A stretch of DNA of 64,000 nt from an uncultured Alphaproteobacteria bacterium (GCA_945957365.1 CAMFKI010000003.1:124001-188000); one strand, 5' to 3'; shown: positions 16,560-26,111, counted from the first letter of the stretch. Notes: generated from the sequence alone by a model not told the origin. Program-made: numbers and translations.

Positions 16560-17501
16560 ATGATCAACAAGCATCTCATTTCCACCCTGCTGCTCGGTTC
16601 GGCGCTGGTGCTCGGCCCGCTGGCCGCGGTGACCCCCGCCTTCGCGATCAGCGATGAACTGCATGGCTTCGTCGGACCCGAACCCACCCTGTTCGACACG
16701 CCGGAAGCGGCCATCGCCGCCTTCAAGGACGCGATCGCCAAGGGCGACGTCACCGAGATCTCCAAGCTTCTGGGCCTCGATGCCGCGAAGGTGGCGAAGT
16801 CGGACGACATCACCGATACCGTGAAGCAGGTGCAGGAGGTCGCCGGCGAAGGCGTCAGCGTGGAAGACGAGGACGATCAGCGCGTCCTCGAACTCGGCAA
16901 GGAACTGTGGCCCTTTCCCTTCCCCATCGTGAAGGGCAAGGACGGCAAATGGGCCTTCGACACCGTTGCCGGCCTCGAGGAGATCGTCAACCGCCGCATC
17001 GGCGAGAACGAACTGCACGCCATCGATACCTTGCGCCTCTACGTGCAGGCACAGCAGGACTATTCCGCCGAGGACCATGACGGCGACGGCGTGCTGGAAT
17101 TCGCCCAGAAGCTGATCAGCAGCGAAGGCAAGACGGACGGTCTCTACTGGCCGCCCGAACAGGGCGACGGTGACAGCCCCGCAGGCGCCAACATCGATGC
17201 CGCGGCCCTTGCCAAGGCCAAGGCCGGTGACGGCTACTTCGGGTACAAGTTCCGCATTCTCACGCGCCAGGGCAACAACATCGCCGGGGGTGCGCATGAC
17301 TATGTGGTGAACGGAAACATGATCAACGGCTTTGCGCTGATCGCGTGGCCCGCGAAATATGGCGAGACCGGCGTGTCGACCTTCGTGGTCAATCAGGCGG
17401 GCACCGTCTATGAGCGCGACTTCGGCGCGGACACCAGTGCCATCGTCGCCAAGATCATGAGCTTCAATCCCGGCGCCAAGTGGGACGTGGTCAAGGACTG
17501 A
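16560..17501 (+). CDS. DUF2950 exported protein
   Basis: A 313-residue exported protein with a signal peptide (about 1-29, ending TPAFA) and the DUF2950 domain. The recognisable segments are FDTPEAAIAAFKDAIAKGD, EIVNRRIGENELHAIDTLR, GDGYFGYKFRILTRQG and the ending FNPGAKWDVVKD. It lies 25 bases behind the DUF3300 gene, a pairing found across many Gram-negative genomes, so the two proteins probably work together in the periplasm. No enzymatic function is known. A strong terminator follows. Confidence 0.9.
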   Translation: MINKHLISTLLLGSALVLGPLAAVTPAFAISDELHGFVGPEPTLFDTPEAAIAAFKDAIAKGDVTEISKLLGLDAAKVAKSDDITDTVKQVQEVAGEGVSVEDEDDQRVLELGKELWPFPFPIVKGKDGKWAFDTVAGLEEIVNRRIGENELHAIDTLRLYVQAQQDYSAEDHDGDGVLEFAQKLISSEGKTDGLYWPPEQGDGDSPAGANIDAAALAKAKAGDGYFGYKFRILTRQGNNIAGGAHDYVVNGNMINGFALIAWPAKYGETGVSTFVVNQAGTVYERDFGADTSAIVAKIMSFNPGAKWDVVKD

Positions 17502-17529
17502 GCCTCGCATCTCTTTGTTGTCGACAATC

Positions 17530-17558
17530 GCCCGGCGGAAGAAATTCCGCCGGGCTTT
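17530..17558 (+). terminator. Rho-independent terminator after the DUF2950 gene
   Basis: GCCCGGCGGAA (17530-17540) pairs perfectly with TTCCGCCGGGC (17545-17555) around a GAAA loop and is followed by TTTGC. The stem is long and GC-rich, with a short T-run. Confidence 0.8.
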
Positions 17559-17687
17559 GCTTGATGAACAGTCATTCAGCTTGGCAGTCACGTCAGTTAC
17601 CGAGAGCGGAAAGCGCAGTGATCTCCGGAACTTCCACGGCGCTGAAGAATTCAGCCAGCGGAACACAAAATTCTCGGAGGTAAGACC

Positions 17688-18068
17688 ATGTTGAAGTCTC
17701 TTGTCATTGCCGGCTCGATGGCGCTCGGCGCATTCGCCATGACCACCGGGGCAGACGCCAAGGCACGCGTCGGCGTTTACTTCGGCGTGCCGTTCTACGA
17801 TTACCAGGCAGGCCCCGGATGGCGCTATTACCAGGGCTATGGCTGGTACGACTACGGCCGCTATGGCCAGTTCAACCATCGCCCCATGAACCGTCCCGGC
17901 TGGGTGAGCTGCGGCGAGGCACGCCGCCTGGTGGACCGTTCGGGATATGACCGGGTGCGCACGGTGGAATGCGGCGCCCCCACATATACCTTCCGCGCCC
18001 TCAATCCGCGCGGCAAGCCGGTGACGGTCTATGTGAGCGCCCGCACCGGTGCGGTCTGGCGCGGCTGA
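17688..18068 (+). CDS. Small exported Tyr/Gly-rich protein of unknown function
   Basis: A 126-residue protein with a signal peptide (about 1-24, ending GADA). The N-terminal mature part is rich in Tyr, Gly and Trp (WRYYQGYGWYDYGRYG), followed by a compact region with two Cys (CGEARRLV... VECG) that could form a disulfide. GGAGG precedes the ATG. Proteins of this build are common in Rhizobiales envelopes but have no assigned role. It stands alone between a terminator and the cspA region. Confidence 0.8.
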   Translation: MLKSLVIAGSMALGAFAMTTGADAKARVGVYFGVPFYDYQAGPGWRYYQGYGWYDYGRYGQFNHRPMNRPGWVSCGEARRLVDRSGYDRVRTVECGAPTYTFRALNPRGKPVTVYVSARTGAVWRG

Positions 18069-18260
18069 CCGCCACAGTTTCGGACGTCCTGCGAGCCGGC
18101 CGCGAGTGCCGGCTCGCTGCGTTTACGCTCTGGTTGTAGAAAAATTCACGCATGAACAATGCTCGACGGTTGAAAAAAGCTTGCTCCAGATCAATGTTTC
18201 CAGCCAAGGTCAGCTTCAAAGATGTATCCATTGGCTAGCTTTGTTTCGTGGAGTGGGCAC

Positions 18261-18461
18261 ATGTTGGACCTTCTTTCGGCTTTCGATGGTTTCTCCCCCG
18301 AATTCGACATTGCAGAACCGACTGCCGTGGACGGCGAGTTCATCACCGAATTCCTCTCGCCCTATTTCCGCGACCTCCCGCGCGACCTGCTGGCTGCCAA
18401 GGTGGCGGAAATCATTCACCTGGAGCAGCATAGAACCACCCTCGGGGGGCGGCCGCGCTGA
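18261..18461 (+). CDS. Small acidic protein of unknown function
   Basis: A possible 66-residue protein with an acidic, amphipathic helical sequence (EFITEFLSPYFRDLPRDLLAAKVAEIIHLE in the middle). It has GGAG with suitable spacing before its ATG, and a T-tailed hairpin lies 113 bases downstream. There is no overlapping better gene. No family was recognised; coding status rests on codon bias and the ribosome site. Confidence 0.5.
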   Translation: MLDLLSAFDGFSPEFDIAEPTAVDGEFITEFLSPYFRDLPRDLLAAKVAEIIHLEQHRTTLGGRPR

Positions 18462-18573
18462 CGACAGGCCTCGTTTGCGGCGCCGTCGCGAGTTTGTTGC
18501 AAAGTGCCGTCAGCATATCGATTGCCGCTCATGCCCCTAGCCATCCCGAGCGGTACACTCCGCCCTCGACTTG

Positions 18574-18611
18574 CTGAGCGCCCTGCGTAGTTGCGGCGCT
18601 CAGTTTTTGTT
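18574..18611 (+). terminator. Rho-independent terminator upstream of cspA
   Basis: CTGAGCGCC (18574-18582) pairs with GGCGCTCAG (18595-18603), followed by TTTTTGTTT. It lies in the 404-base gap between the small gene at 18261 and cspA, and would stop read-through into the cspA leader. The remainder of the gap shows the cspA promoter and leader and no gene. Confidence 0.85.
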
Positions 18612-18697
18612 TATGGGAGGCGCGCAACGCATCCGCCTCGCGGCGCGGTCGCGCAGCAACGCCCGCAGGATGGCTTTGGCCCCACCGTCGAATTCCC

Positions 18698-18726
18698 TTG
18701 CATTGCCTGTCAGGACTACCTATATC
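18698..18726 (+). promoter_or_regulatory. Probable cspA promoter
   Basis: TTGCAT (18698-18703) and TATATC (18721-18726) are separated by exactly 17 bases. A start near 18733 would give cspA a leader of about 130 bases, the long untranslated leader typical of cold-shock genes whose mRNA folds in a temperature-sensitive way. Confidence 0.6.
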
Positions 18727-18865
18727 CGCCCTATCGAATTTTTGGCCTGATGGCTCAGCCTCGCGTGCGTGACGCCGCGATATCTCCCCTCTCTTCCAGA
18801 ACATCGGTGACCGGACAGGCAATTCCGCAGTCCGATCGAATCTATCTTTCTATCGAGGATCTACT

Positions 18866-19075
18866 GTGCAAACAGGTACTGTTAAGTGGTTCAACGCCCA
18901 GAAGGGCTTCGGCTTCATCGAACCGTCGGCTGGCGGCAGCGATGTGTTCGTTCACATCAGCGCTGTCGAGCGGGCCGGCATGACCGGTCTCAACGAGGGC
19001 CAGAAGGTCTCCTACGAGATCGTGACCGACAAGCGTAACGGCAAGTCGTCTGCAGACCGTCTCCAGTCGGCCTGA
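18866..19075 (+). CDS. cspA: Cold-shock protein of the CspA family
   Basis: A 69-residue single cold-shock domain with both RNA-binding motifs, KGFGFI (RNP1) and VFVHI (RNP2), and the standard [10 protein letters not shown] start. The start codon is GTG, preceded by GAGGA. These proteins melt RNA structure and act as transcription antiterminators and RNA chaperones. rpsU follows after a hairpin, the arrangement seen in many Rhizobiales. Confidence 0.96.
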   Translation: MQTGTVKWFNAQKGFGFIEPSAGGSDVFVHISAVERAGMTGLNEGQKVSYEIVTDKRNGKSSADRLQSA

Positions 19076-19140
19076 TCAATTCCAGAGCCTCTGCCCGCGA
19101 GCCACGGATGTACTGGTGGCGGGCCTGAGGAGTTGAGGAG

Positions 19141-19170
19141 CGCCGGTGCCCGCACCGGCGCATTCTTTTT
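19141..19170 (+). terminator. Terminator between cspA and rpsU
   Basis: CGCCGGTGC (19141-19149) and GCACCGGCG (19152-19160) form a near-perfect GC hairpin followed by ATTCTTTTT. It ends about 18 bases before the rpsU start codon, so it may also attenuate read-through into rpsU. Confidence 0.85.
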
Positions 19171-19187
19171 GTAACAAAGGAGGTCCC

Positions 19188-19478
19188 GTGCGAATCTTCG
19201 TCAAGGATAACAACGTCGACCAGGCTCTGCGCTTTCTCAAGAAGAAGATGCAGCGTGAAGGCCTGCTGCGCGAGATGAGAGCGCATACGGCTTACGAAAA
19301 GCCCTCCGAAAAGCGCGTTCGCGAAAAGGCCGAAGCCATTCGCCGGGCCCGCAAGCTGGCGCGCAAGAAGGCGCAGCGCGAGGGGCTTCTGCCGATGCCC
19401 AAGCCGAAGCCGAAGCCGCAGCGTCCGGGCAACCCCTTCGCCCCCACGCCGATGGCCAGCAAGCCCCCCACAGCCTGA
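19188..19478 (+). CDS. rpsU: Small ribosomal subunit protein bS21 with extended C-terminus
   Basis: The first about 70 residues match bS21 ([45 protein letters not shown]). The start is GTG behind the very strong site AAAGGAGG. The product is 96 residues: after QREGLL it continues with a Pro/Lys-rich tail ([14 protein letters not shown]). Such basic tails occur in rhizobial bS21. bS21 contacts the 3' end of 16S rRNA and affects initiation. Some bacteria have several copies; this is the cold-shock-linked one. Confidence 0.95.
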   Translation: MRIFVKDNNVDQALRFLKKKMQREGLLREMRAHTAYEKPSEKRVREKAEAIRRARKLARKKAQREGLLPMPKPKPKPQRPGNPFAPTPMASKPPTA

Positions 19479-19585
19479 ACCGGCTGCGACAGATACGCCT
19501 CTCGGCCGGAATTCATTTAACCGGCCGAGGCAGGGCTGCTATTTTGTTCCTGCAGGACCTTCGGGTGAATTGCAGGAGAACCAAC

Positions 19586-19924
19586 ATGCGGATCTTCGCG
19601 ACCTTGATGTTGAGTGGTGCAGCGCTCGGCGCTTTGTCATGCAGCGCCCTGGCTGACGGCACATCCACGATGGGCGGGGTCGATGTCGACAAGCTTGCCG
19701 CAACGGCGGCCCCCGTGATTCCTGCCGGCACCAGTCTGCTGGCGATTTCCAAGACACCCCAGCCTGTCGTACCCGGACTGCCGCTCACCGCGCGCGAAAA
19801 GGCGGCCTTCGGCCCTACCGCCAACACCATCACCCTTGTCCCTGCCGGCAATACTTCCGCCGGCGCCGCGGTGTCGTGGTCAGGCTACACCCGCGCCGGC
19901 GTGGTCTATCACGGCTCGAACTAG
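19586..19924 (+). CDS. Small exported protein of unknown function
   Basis: A 112-residue product with a signal peptide (about 1-23, ending SALA), then a low-complexity Ala/Pro/Thr-rich chain ending in SWSGYTRAGVVYHGSN. AGGAG lies seven bases before the ATG. There is a single Cys near position 19 inside the signal; LSCSALA does not make a convincing lipobox. No family recognised. It converges on the sulfotransferase-like gene with an 18-base gap. Confidence 0.65.
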   Translation: MRIFATLMLSGAALGALSCSALADGTSTMGGVDVDKLAATAAPVIPAGTSLLAISKTPQPVVPGLPLTAREKAAFGPTANTITLVPAGNTSAGAAVSWSGYTRAGVVYHGSN

Positions 19925-19942
19925 GCTGCCGAATCCAGCCTG

Positions 19943-21052
19943 CTAGCGGACGCTGGCAAAGAGATTTTGCGGCGAACGGTCGAGGGCCGCGAGCAGCCCG
20001 TCGCAGTTGGCCCTGATCATCGCCTTGGCATCCTCCGGAACGGCCGACTGCTTTTCGGCAATGTCCGACACGAAGACGGCGCTGTCGCTGTCATCTTTCG
20101 CATGGAAGCGGAACTGTTCCAGCATGGGCCCGACTTCGCTTTCCGGCGGCATGTAGCCCAGCCCCTCGCCCAGCATCCGCGTGAAAGCCTCGGGCCGGAT
20201 GTCGAGGTAGTTCACCACCCGCAGCCTGTCGCCGGCGGCAAGGGCGGTGCGCAGGTAATTGCCGATGCAGGTCGCCAGATAGGGGTAGATGTCCATGGCC
20301 GCGGTCTCCTGCCACGGCAGACCCGTCAGGAAGCCCGCCTGCGGCTGCCCCTTGGCCAGCAGGATCGAGGTCGTCCCACGCTGCACCGAGGCTATCACCT
20401 CGATGGGATCGCGATAGAGGAACAGGGCTGCCGCATCCGGAAAGGCTGCGGTGATGACGTCGACGTAGAGGATGTTCCACGAGATCAGTTTGACGAAGGC
20501 GGTGTCCTGCACCGGCTGGCGCCGCCTCGTCATGGCCATGACGAGATTGCGGAAGGCCGCGAGATTGTCCGGCGTGGGCGCGGCGGGGCTGCTCCAGTTG
20601 CCGGTGATGACTTCCCAGAACCCCTTCTGCAGCGGGCCGCCCTCGTTGACCACGACATTGCGCGGCGAGCGGGCGATGGCCTTCGCGGTGAGCGTCGAGC
20701 CGCAACGTCCGACGTGGTAGATGAAGCCGGTGGGGCGGATGGGGTCGGCGAGGATGCGCTCATCCTGCAGGATGGCGAAGTCGGTGGTGAAGGCCTCGCC
20801 GATCAATCCGCTACGGGCGAGGTGCTGGATCGTGTAGCTGAACTGCCATTCGCGGAACGGATGCGCGCCGAGATCGGCCCACAGGACCCTGGCATCGTTG
20901 CGCCCGGTGCCGGGATCGATTCCCACCGGAACCAGCCCGCGCGAGGCACGAATGCGTTCCACCGCCGCGCGGTCCGCGAGATGCGTATCGGCAATGCCGG
21001 GGATGAGGTCCTTGATCACCTCATGGTCGGGAAGGGCGTAGAGGGGCTTCAT
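19943..21052 (-). CDS. Sulfotransferase-like P-loop protein
   Basis: A 369-residue protein. The P-loop HVGRCGSTLTAKAI (113-126) follows a beta strand GFIYHV and matches the 5'-phosphosulfate-binding loop of PAPS-dependent sulfotransferases. A second expected region, ALFLYRDPIEVIASV (around 225-240), matches the 3'-phosphate-binding motif. The N-terminal about 105 residues form an extra domain containing WADLGAHPFREWQFSYTI that I cannot assign. Its start overlaps the stop of the upstream TauD-like gene by four bases, so the two are coupled. The substrate is unknown. CysQ at 2084, which removes PAP, could serve it but is distant. Confidence 0.75.
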   Translation of the reverse strand: MKPLYALPDHEVIKDLIPGIADTHLADRAAVERIRASRGLVPVGIDPGTGRNDARVLWADLGAHPFREWQFSYTIQHLARSGLIGEAFTTDFAILQDERILADPIRPTGFIYHVGRCGSTLTAKAIARSPRNVVVNEGGPLQKGFWEVITGNWSSPAAPTPDNLAAFRNLVMAMTRRRQPVQDTAFVKLISWNILYVDVITAAFPDAAALFLYRDPIEVIASVQRGTTSILLAKGQPQAGFLTGLPWQETAAMDIYPYLATCIGNYLRTALAAGDRLRVVNYLDIRPEAFTRMLGEGLGYMPPESEVGPMLEQFRFHAKDDSDSAVFVSDIAEKQSAVPEDAKAMIRANCDGLLAALDRSPQNLFASVR

Positions 21053-21837
21053 GCCGCGTCGCGCGGGAAGCCAAGGGCAAGGCTGTGGCCCGCCGGCTTG
21101 CCATCGAGCCACAGGCCGTGCAGCACGCGGCCGGCATCGGGCGCAAAGTCGGTGCGGCCATGCAGCACCGCCGTGTTGTCGAAGACGAGGATTTCGTTGG
21201 CCTGCAGCTTGAATTCGATGAAGTTGGCAGGATCGCCGAGCAGCGACACGATGCGCCTGTAGCCGCTCTGCGCCTCCGGGCGGACATCGATCTGCACGTC
21301 GCTCCCGAAGCGGAAGGTGATGGCGATGCGGTCATCGCCCACGGGCCTGAACACCGGCTTCGACGAACGCCTGTCGTCGCGGCGGATGGTGAAGCTGTCG
21401 TCGAGCCACAGCCCCTCGAGTTCGGACGGAAAGTCGCGCAGCAGCCGGCCGTAGAGATCGCGTGCGAAACAGATGCGCGTGTGGCCGCCCGCGGGGGCGG
21501 GCGTCTCGCAGGAGATCAGCATCACCTGGGGCGGGCTCTCCTCGAAGGAACCATCGGTATGGAGCAGGAGGTCGGCATTGGTGGTGTTGGCGTAGCTCGG
21601 ATAGCCGGGAATGTTGCGGATGGGATGCACGCCATTGTCATCCGAAAGCCGGTGCCGGATCGGCGTGCCGAAATGCCGTCCAAGCCGCGACAGGGCCAGC
21701 GAGTGATCGACCTTCGCCTCGCCCCTCTGTCTCACCAGGACACAACCCGCCTGCGAAACACGGTCGACGACCAGATGGGTGGCATCGGCCGGGATGTCGT
21801 CCAGGCTGTCCACTTCGATGATGGGGAGTTTCGGCAT
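21049..21837 (-). CDS. TauD/TfdA-family 2-oxoglutarate/Fe(II) dioxygenase
   Basis: A 262-residue non-haem iron oxygenase. The facial triad appears as HTD (His93, Asp95) and His226 in VLHGRTDF; Arg237 is placed to bind 2-oxoglutarate. The fold elements of the family (LLHTDGSF, the VFDNTAVLHGR strand) are present. Family members hydroxylate taurine, amino acids, carnitine precursors or peptide-bound residues, so the substrate is open. An ATG at 21873 would add 12 residues. It overlaps the sulfotransferase-like gene (ATGA) and is divergent from the TPR/ATP-grasp gene across 151 bases. Confidence 0.8.
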   Translation of the reverse strand: MPKLPIIEVDSLDDIPADATHLVVDRVSQAGCVLVRQRGEAKVDHSLALSRLGRHFGTPIRHRLSDDNGVHPIRNIPGYPSYANTTNADLLLHTDGSFEESPPQVMLISCETPAPAGGHTRICFARDLYGRLLRDFPSELEGLWLDDSFTIRRDDRRSSKPVFRPVGDDRIAITFRFGSDVQIDVRPEAQSGYRRIVSLLGDPANFIEFKLQANEILVFDNTAVLHGRTDFAPDAGRVLHGLWLDGKPAGHSLALGFPRDAA

Positions 21838-21988
21838 TGATCCAACCAGGGGCGCGGCTCTGGCTGTGCTCATAGACCAAAGAAACAGCTTTGCAAACGT
21901 CTGCAAGGCCCGAACCATTGGGTTGCAACACCCGGCCGGAGAGAGCAATAACAGCCAACTGTTCCACAAGCCCGCCCTGGAAAACACG

Positions 21989-23665
21989 ATGCAGACCCAC
22001 GCCCAGATTGCCGACGCTTTGCGCAGCGGCAAGATCGCCATCGCCCTGGCCGAAATCGACCGGCGCCTCACAATCGATCCTGACGATGCCGAGCTGCTCG
22101 GCCTGAAGGGCTTCGCGCTGGCCATGAACAACCAGTTCGACGCTGCCGAAGCCTTCGTGCGGCAGGCGGTGGACCATGCCGCGTCGCCGGCGCAGCGGCT
22201 GAAGCATGCGGGAAACCTGGCGCGGCTTCTGGCCAGGTCCGGGCGGCGCGACGAACTCGTGAGGCTGGCGGATGGCGGGGCCGTGTCGCCGGGGCTTCTG
22301 TCACCCGACGATGCGGATGCCGCAGCGCTGGAGAATCTCTGCGAGCCGCTGTTGCAGGTGGAGCGCTTCGGCTTCGTGGCGGACCTGCTCGAACCCCTGC
22401 TCGACGGCGCCGCCGCGGGCTGGCCCATCGAACGCCTCTGGCTGCGCGCCGCGACCGGCGCAGGGCAGCATGAGAAGCTCCTGACTCGCGTCGACACGCC
22501 AGACTATCGCTGGCGGAACGAGGCCGAAGTTTCCGCACTGGCCGCGGCCGCAGCTTCGGCGCTCGGCCGCATGGAGTCCTGCCGCCGGCTCTATGAATCC
22601 TATCTGGCAGCGCGGCCGCTCCTGGTGTCACCACGGCTGGCCTCCCAGATCCTGTCAATCGTGCTGATTTCGCCCGACCCGGAGGTTCCGTCGCTGAGCC
22701 TGCCCGCTGTCCTGCAGCATGCCGCCGGCAATTTCCCCAGCCAACTCCTGGCCGAGCGGCCCGACCGGTACCGTTTCTTCTCGGTGTTCGAAGGAAGTCC
22801 GCCGCGTGCCCTGACGGCTGAAATCGGCAAGCACGAAAGGGCGATCACGCTCAACAACTGCGTCAACGCCGAGTCGCTGAAACGCGGTGGGCTCGCCGCC
22901 GTCGAGGGTCACGAGCGCGCGCTGGGCCTGCCAGTGGTGAATGCCGCCTCCGGTGCTGTTCACTGCACGCGGGTTGAAACCGCCGAGAAGCTGCGCGGCA
23001 TCGACAACCTCGTTGTGCCCAAGGCCATGCGCTTCCGGCTCGAGGCGGGACTGCTGCAGGCCATCCGCCGGGCGATTGCGGAGCTGTTCGCCTTCCCGGT
23101 GATCATCCGCACCGTGGGCGAGCAGGAAGGCCGCAACATCCACCTGGTGCGCAGCCCCGGCGCCGCGGATGCCGCCTTGGCCGAGCTGCTCGGCATGGGC
23201 GAGCGCGACATCTATGTGATCGAATATGCCGGCACCGAATATACCGGCGGCTTCTTCCGCCGCATCCGCGCGGCCTATGTGGAGGGCACGGCCACCCTCA
23301 TGCGCGCCGACTACGATGCGCAATGGATGGTCAAGGGCCGCAAGAACAAGCGGATCCAGGAGCTCTATCGCGGCAACCAGACCCTGTTCGGCGAGGCGCA
23401 GCGCCTCGTCGCGGAACCGCAGCGGCTCGGCGCCGCCGCCTGGGCTGTGCTGGCCGAGATCGGCAGGCGCATTCCGCTCGACGTGTTCGGCATCGACTTC
23501 GACGTCGATCATCAGGGCCGCGTGGTGTTCTTCGAGACCAACGCGACCATGAACCTGCTGTCCAACGCGCCCGCGGAAATCGACTATCCGCAAGACGCGC
23601 AGGCGGCATTCCTGAAGCGTCTCGATGACTTCCTGCTCAAGCGCGCCGGCGTGTCGCTCCACTGA
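21989..23665 (+). CDS. TPR-ATP-grasp ligase-like protein
   Basis: A 558-residue protein combining an N-terminal TPR-like helical repeat region (about 1-225; for example LLGLKGFALAMNNQFDAAEAF) with a C-terminal ATP-grasp-like region (about 300-558). ATP-grasp features are PVIIRTVGEQEGRNIHLV (nucleotide-binding strand and loop), DIYVIEYAG (hinge), and FGIDFDVDHQGRVVFFETN with Asp503, Glu516 and Asn518 as likely Mg-binding residues. Such enzymes join a carboxylate to an amine or similar nucleophile using ATP. The TPR part may hold a protein or peptide substrate. It is divergent from the TauD/sulfotransferase pair. No characterised homologue is recognised. Confidence 0.72.
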   Translation: MQTHAQIADALRSGKIAIALAEIDRRLTIDPDDAELLGLKGFALAMNNQFDAAEAFVRQAVDHAASPAQRLKHAGNLARLLARSGRRDELVRLADGGAVSPGLLSPDDADAAALENLCEPLLQVERFGFVADLLEPLLDGAAAGWPIERLWLRAATGAGQHEKLLTRVDTPDYRWRNEAEVSALAAAAASALGRMESCRRLYESYLAARPLLVSPRLASQILSIVLISPDPEVPSLSLPAVLQHAAGNFPSQLLAERPDRYRFFSVFEGSPPRALTAEIGKHERAITLNNCVNAESLKRGGLAAVEGHERALGLPVVNAASGAVHCTRVETAEKLRGIDNLVVPKAMRFRLEAGLLQAIRRAIAELFAFPVIIRTVGEQEGRNIHLVRSPGAADAALAELLGMGERDIYVIEYAGTEYTGGFFRRIRAAYVEGTATLMRADYDAQWMVKGRKNKRIQELYRGNQTLFGEAQRLVAEPQRLGAAAWAVLAEIGRRIPLDVFGIDFDVDHQGRVVFFETNATMNLLSNAPAEIDYPQDAQAAFLKRLDDFLLKRAGVSLH

Positions 23666-23690
23666 AGCCTGGTGGCTGCAGCGGATCTCC

Positions 23691-24890
23691 TCAGTAACCG
23701 CGCGCCTTCAGGGCGGTGTTGCACTGGCTCCAGTATTGCGGCCAGGTGGCGCCGGCGGGAAGCTTGTTCTCGGCCTTCGCCGCCCGCCACTGCGCACCGC
23801 ACATCTTGATCCGCTTCTGCGCCGCGAGCTGGCCGGGCGTTCCCTGCGAGGCAGGAGCAGCGGAACCGGCGGTCACCACCTCGGTGGCACTCTTGAACTT
23901 GTCGAAGACCGCGGCCGGAATGATCCCCTTGGATTCGAACTGGGCCAGCGAGCTGTAGGGCCGGCCCGCAACGATCGCCTTGGCCCGTACCGGGCCGACG
24001 CCCGGCAGAACCTCGAGCTCATCGGCGGTGGCCGAGTTCAGATCGATCTTGCCCATCGGTTCCGGCGGGTTCTGGTCGTCGGGCGCGGCGGCAACGACCG
24101 GCTTCGCCTTGGCCTTTGAAACCGTCACCTGGTCCTTGAACTTGTCGACGACGGATGCCGCCACGATGTTGCGTTGCTCGAAATCCTTGAGCGAGGTGTA
24201 CGGGCGCCCGTCGATGATCGCCTTGGACTTGGCCGGTCCGATGCCGGGGAGCGTCGCCAGTTCCTCTGCCGTGGCGGTGTTGAGGTCGACCTTGCCGGCC
24301 GGTGCCGGAGCCGGGGCGGGAGCGGGCGCTGGGGCAACGGCGGCGGTCGCCGCCTTCACCTTGGAAACGGAGACCTGGCCCTTGATCTTGTCGGCGACCG
24401 AGGCGGCCACGACGTTGCGCTGCTCGAAATCCTTAAGCGAGGTGTAGGGCCGCCCGTCGATGATCGCCTTGGCCTTGGCGGGACCGATGCCGGGGAGCGT
24501 GGCGAGTTCCTCCGCCGTGGCGGTGTTGAGGTCGATCTTGCCGGCGGCGGGCGCTGCCGAGGCGGCGGCCGTGTCGGTCGTCGCGGGCTTGGTCTTGGCC
24601 TTGGCGACGGTGACCTGAGCCTTGAACTTTTCGACCGTGGAAGCGGCCACGATGTTGCGCTGCTCGAAATCCTTGAGCGAGCTATAGGGTCGCCCGTCGA
24701 CGATGGCCTTGGCCTTGGCCGGCCCGATGCCGGGAAGGGTTTCGAGCTGGTCGAGCGTGGCGCTGTTGAGGTCGATCAGCTCGCTGGCGGACGCGGCGGG
24801 CTTGGCCGTCTGGGCCACCGACATGCCGGGGACCGCGAAGATCGACAGTCCCGCCACCAGAACCATGGCCAACCAGCTGCGCTTCATCAT
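23691..24890 (-). CDS. Exported protein with four tandem ComEA-type helix-hairpin-helix repeats
   Basis: A 399-residue protein with a signal peptide (about 1-27) and four HhH repeats at about 37-93, 117-175, 199-257 and 280-335. Each has the IDLNxATxxxLxxLPGIGPxxAKAI core followed by GRPYxSLxDFExxxI. Ala/Pro/Lys linkers separate them. The C-terminal segment (354-399) with Cys364 and Cys390 matches a small secreted domain common in alphaproteobacteria. HhH domains bind DNA backbone without sequence preference; a single or double copy is usual in ComEA, which takes up DNA in the periplasm. Four copies plus the extra domain is unusual. AGGG precedes the start; the second Met (24887) may be the true start. 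Confidence 0.85.
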   Translation of the reverse strand: MMKRSWLAMVLVAGLSIFAVPGMSVAQTAKPAASASELIDLNSATLDQLETLPGIGPAKAKAIVDGRPYSSLKDFEQRNIVAASTVEKFKAQVTVAKAKTKPATTDTAAASAAPAAGKIDLNTATAEELATLPGIGPAKAKAIIDGRPYTSLKDFEQRNVVAASVADKIKGQVSVSKVKAATAAVAPAPAPAPAPAPAGKVDLNTATAEELATLPGIGPAKSKAIIDGRPYTSLKDFEQRNIVAASVVDKFKDQVTVSKAKAKPVVAAAPDDQNPPEPMGKIDLNSATADELEVLPGVGPVRAKAIVAGRPYSSLAQFESKGIIPAAVFDKFKSATEVVTAGSAAPASQGTPGQLAAQKRIKMCGAQWRAAKAENKLPAGATWPQYWSQCNTALKARGY

Positions 24891-24981
24891 GGGACACCCT
24901 GTGAAATCGATTTAAATAGAAGCTACATCCGATTGCACAGTCGATCAATACGCCGAAGTTGTGTTTCGGCGGCGGGATTGA

Positions 24982-25947
<966 letters not shown>

Positions 25948-26059
25948 GCGCAGCGCGCCGGCACTTGCGCCGCAGAGACGCAATTGCCGAAGCCAGCCCG
26001 ACCGACACCCCCGCAGAGCCTTGGAATCGGGCCGCTTCAGCATGCCTCGTTTTCTGTTG

Positions 26060-26081
26060 TATATTAGCGTGCATTAATATA
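26060..26081. promoter_or_regulatory. AT-rich palindromic operator upstream of the DUF2892-RND genes
   Basis: TATATTA (26060-26066) and TAATATA (26075-26081) form a perfect inverted repeat with an eight-base spacer, 31 bases before the DUF2892 start codon. It contains -10-like sequence, so a bound repressor would block transcription. AT-rich palindromes of this kind are bound by ArsR-family repressors such as BigR/SqrR, but no regulator gene is adjacent. Confidence 0.6.
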
Positions 26082-26111
26082 AGAGAGTTCTAAATTAATG
26101 GAGGTGATCCC

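Noticed and set aside
14627..16813. A 728-codon open frame on the minus strand across the DUF3300/DUF2950 genes
   Set aside because: It mirrors the high-GC coding strand, has no ribosome site and is rich in Val/Ala/Leu as expected of an antisense shadow of the Gly/Asn-rich gene.
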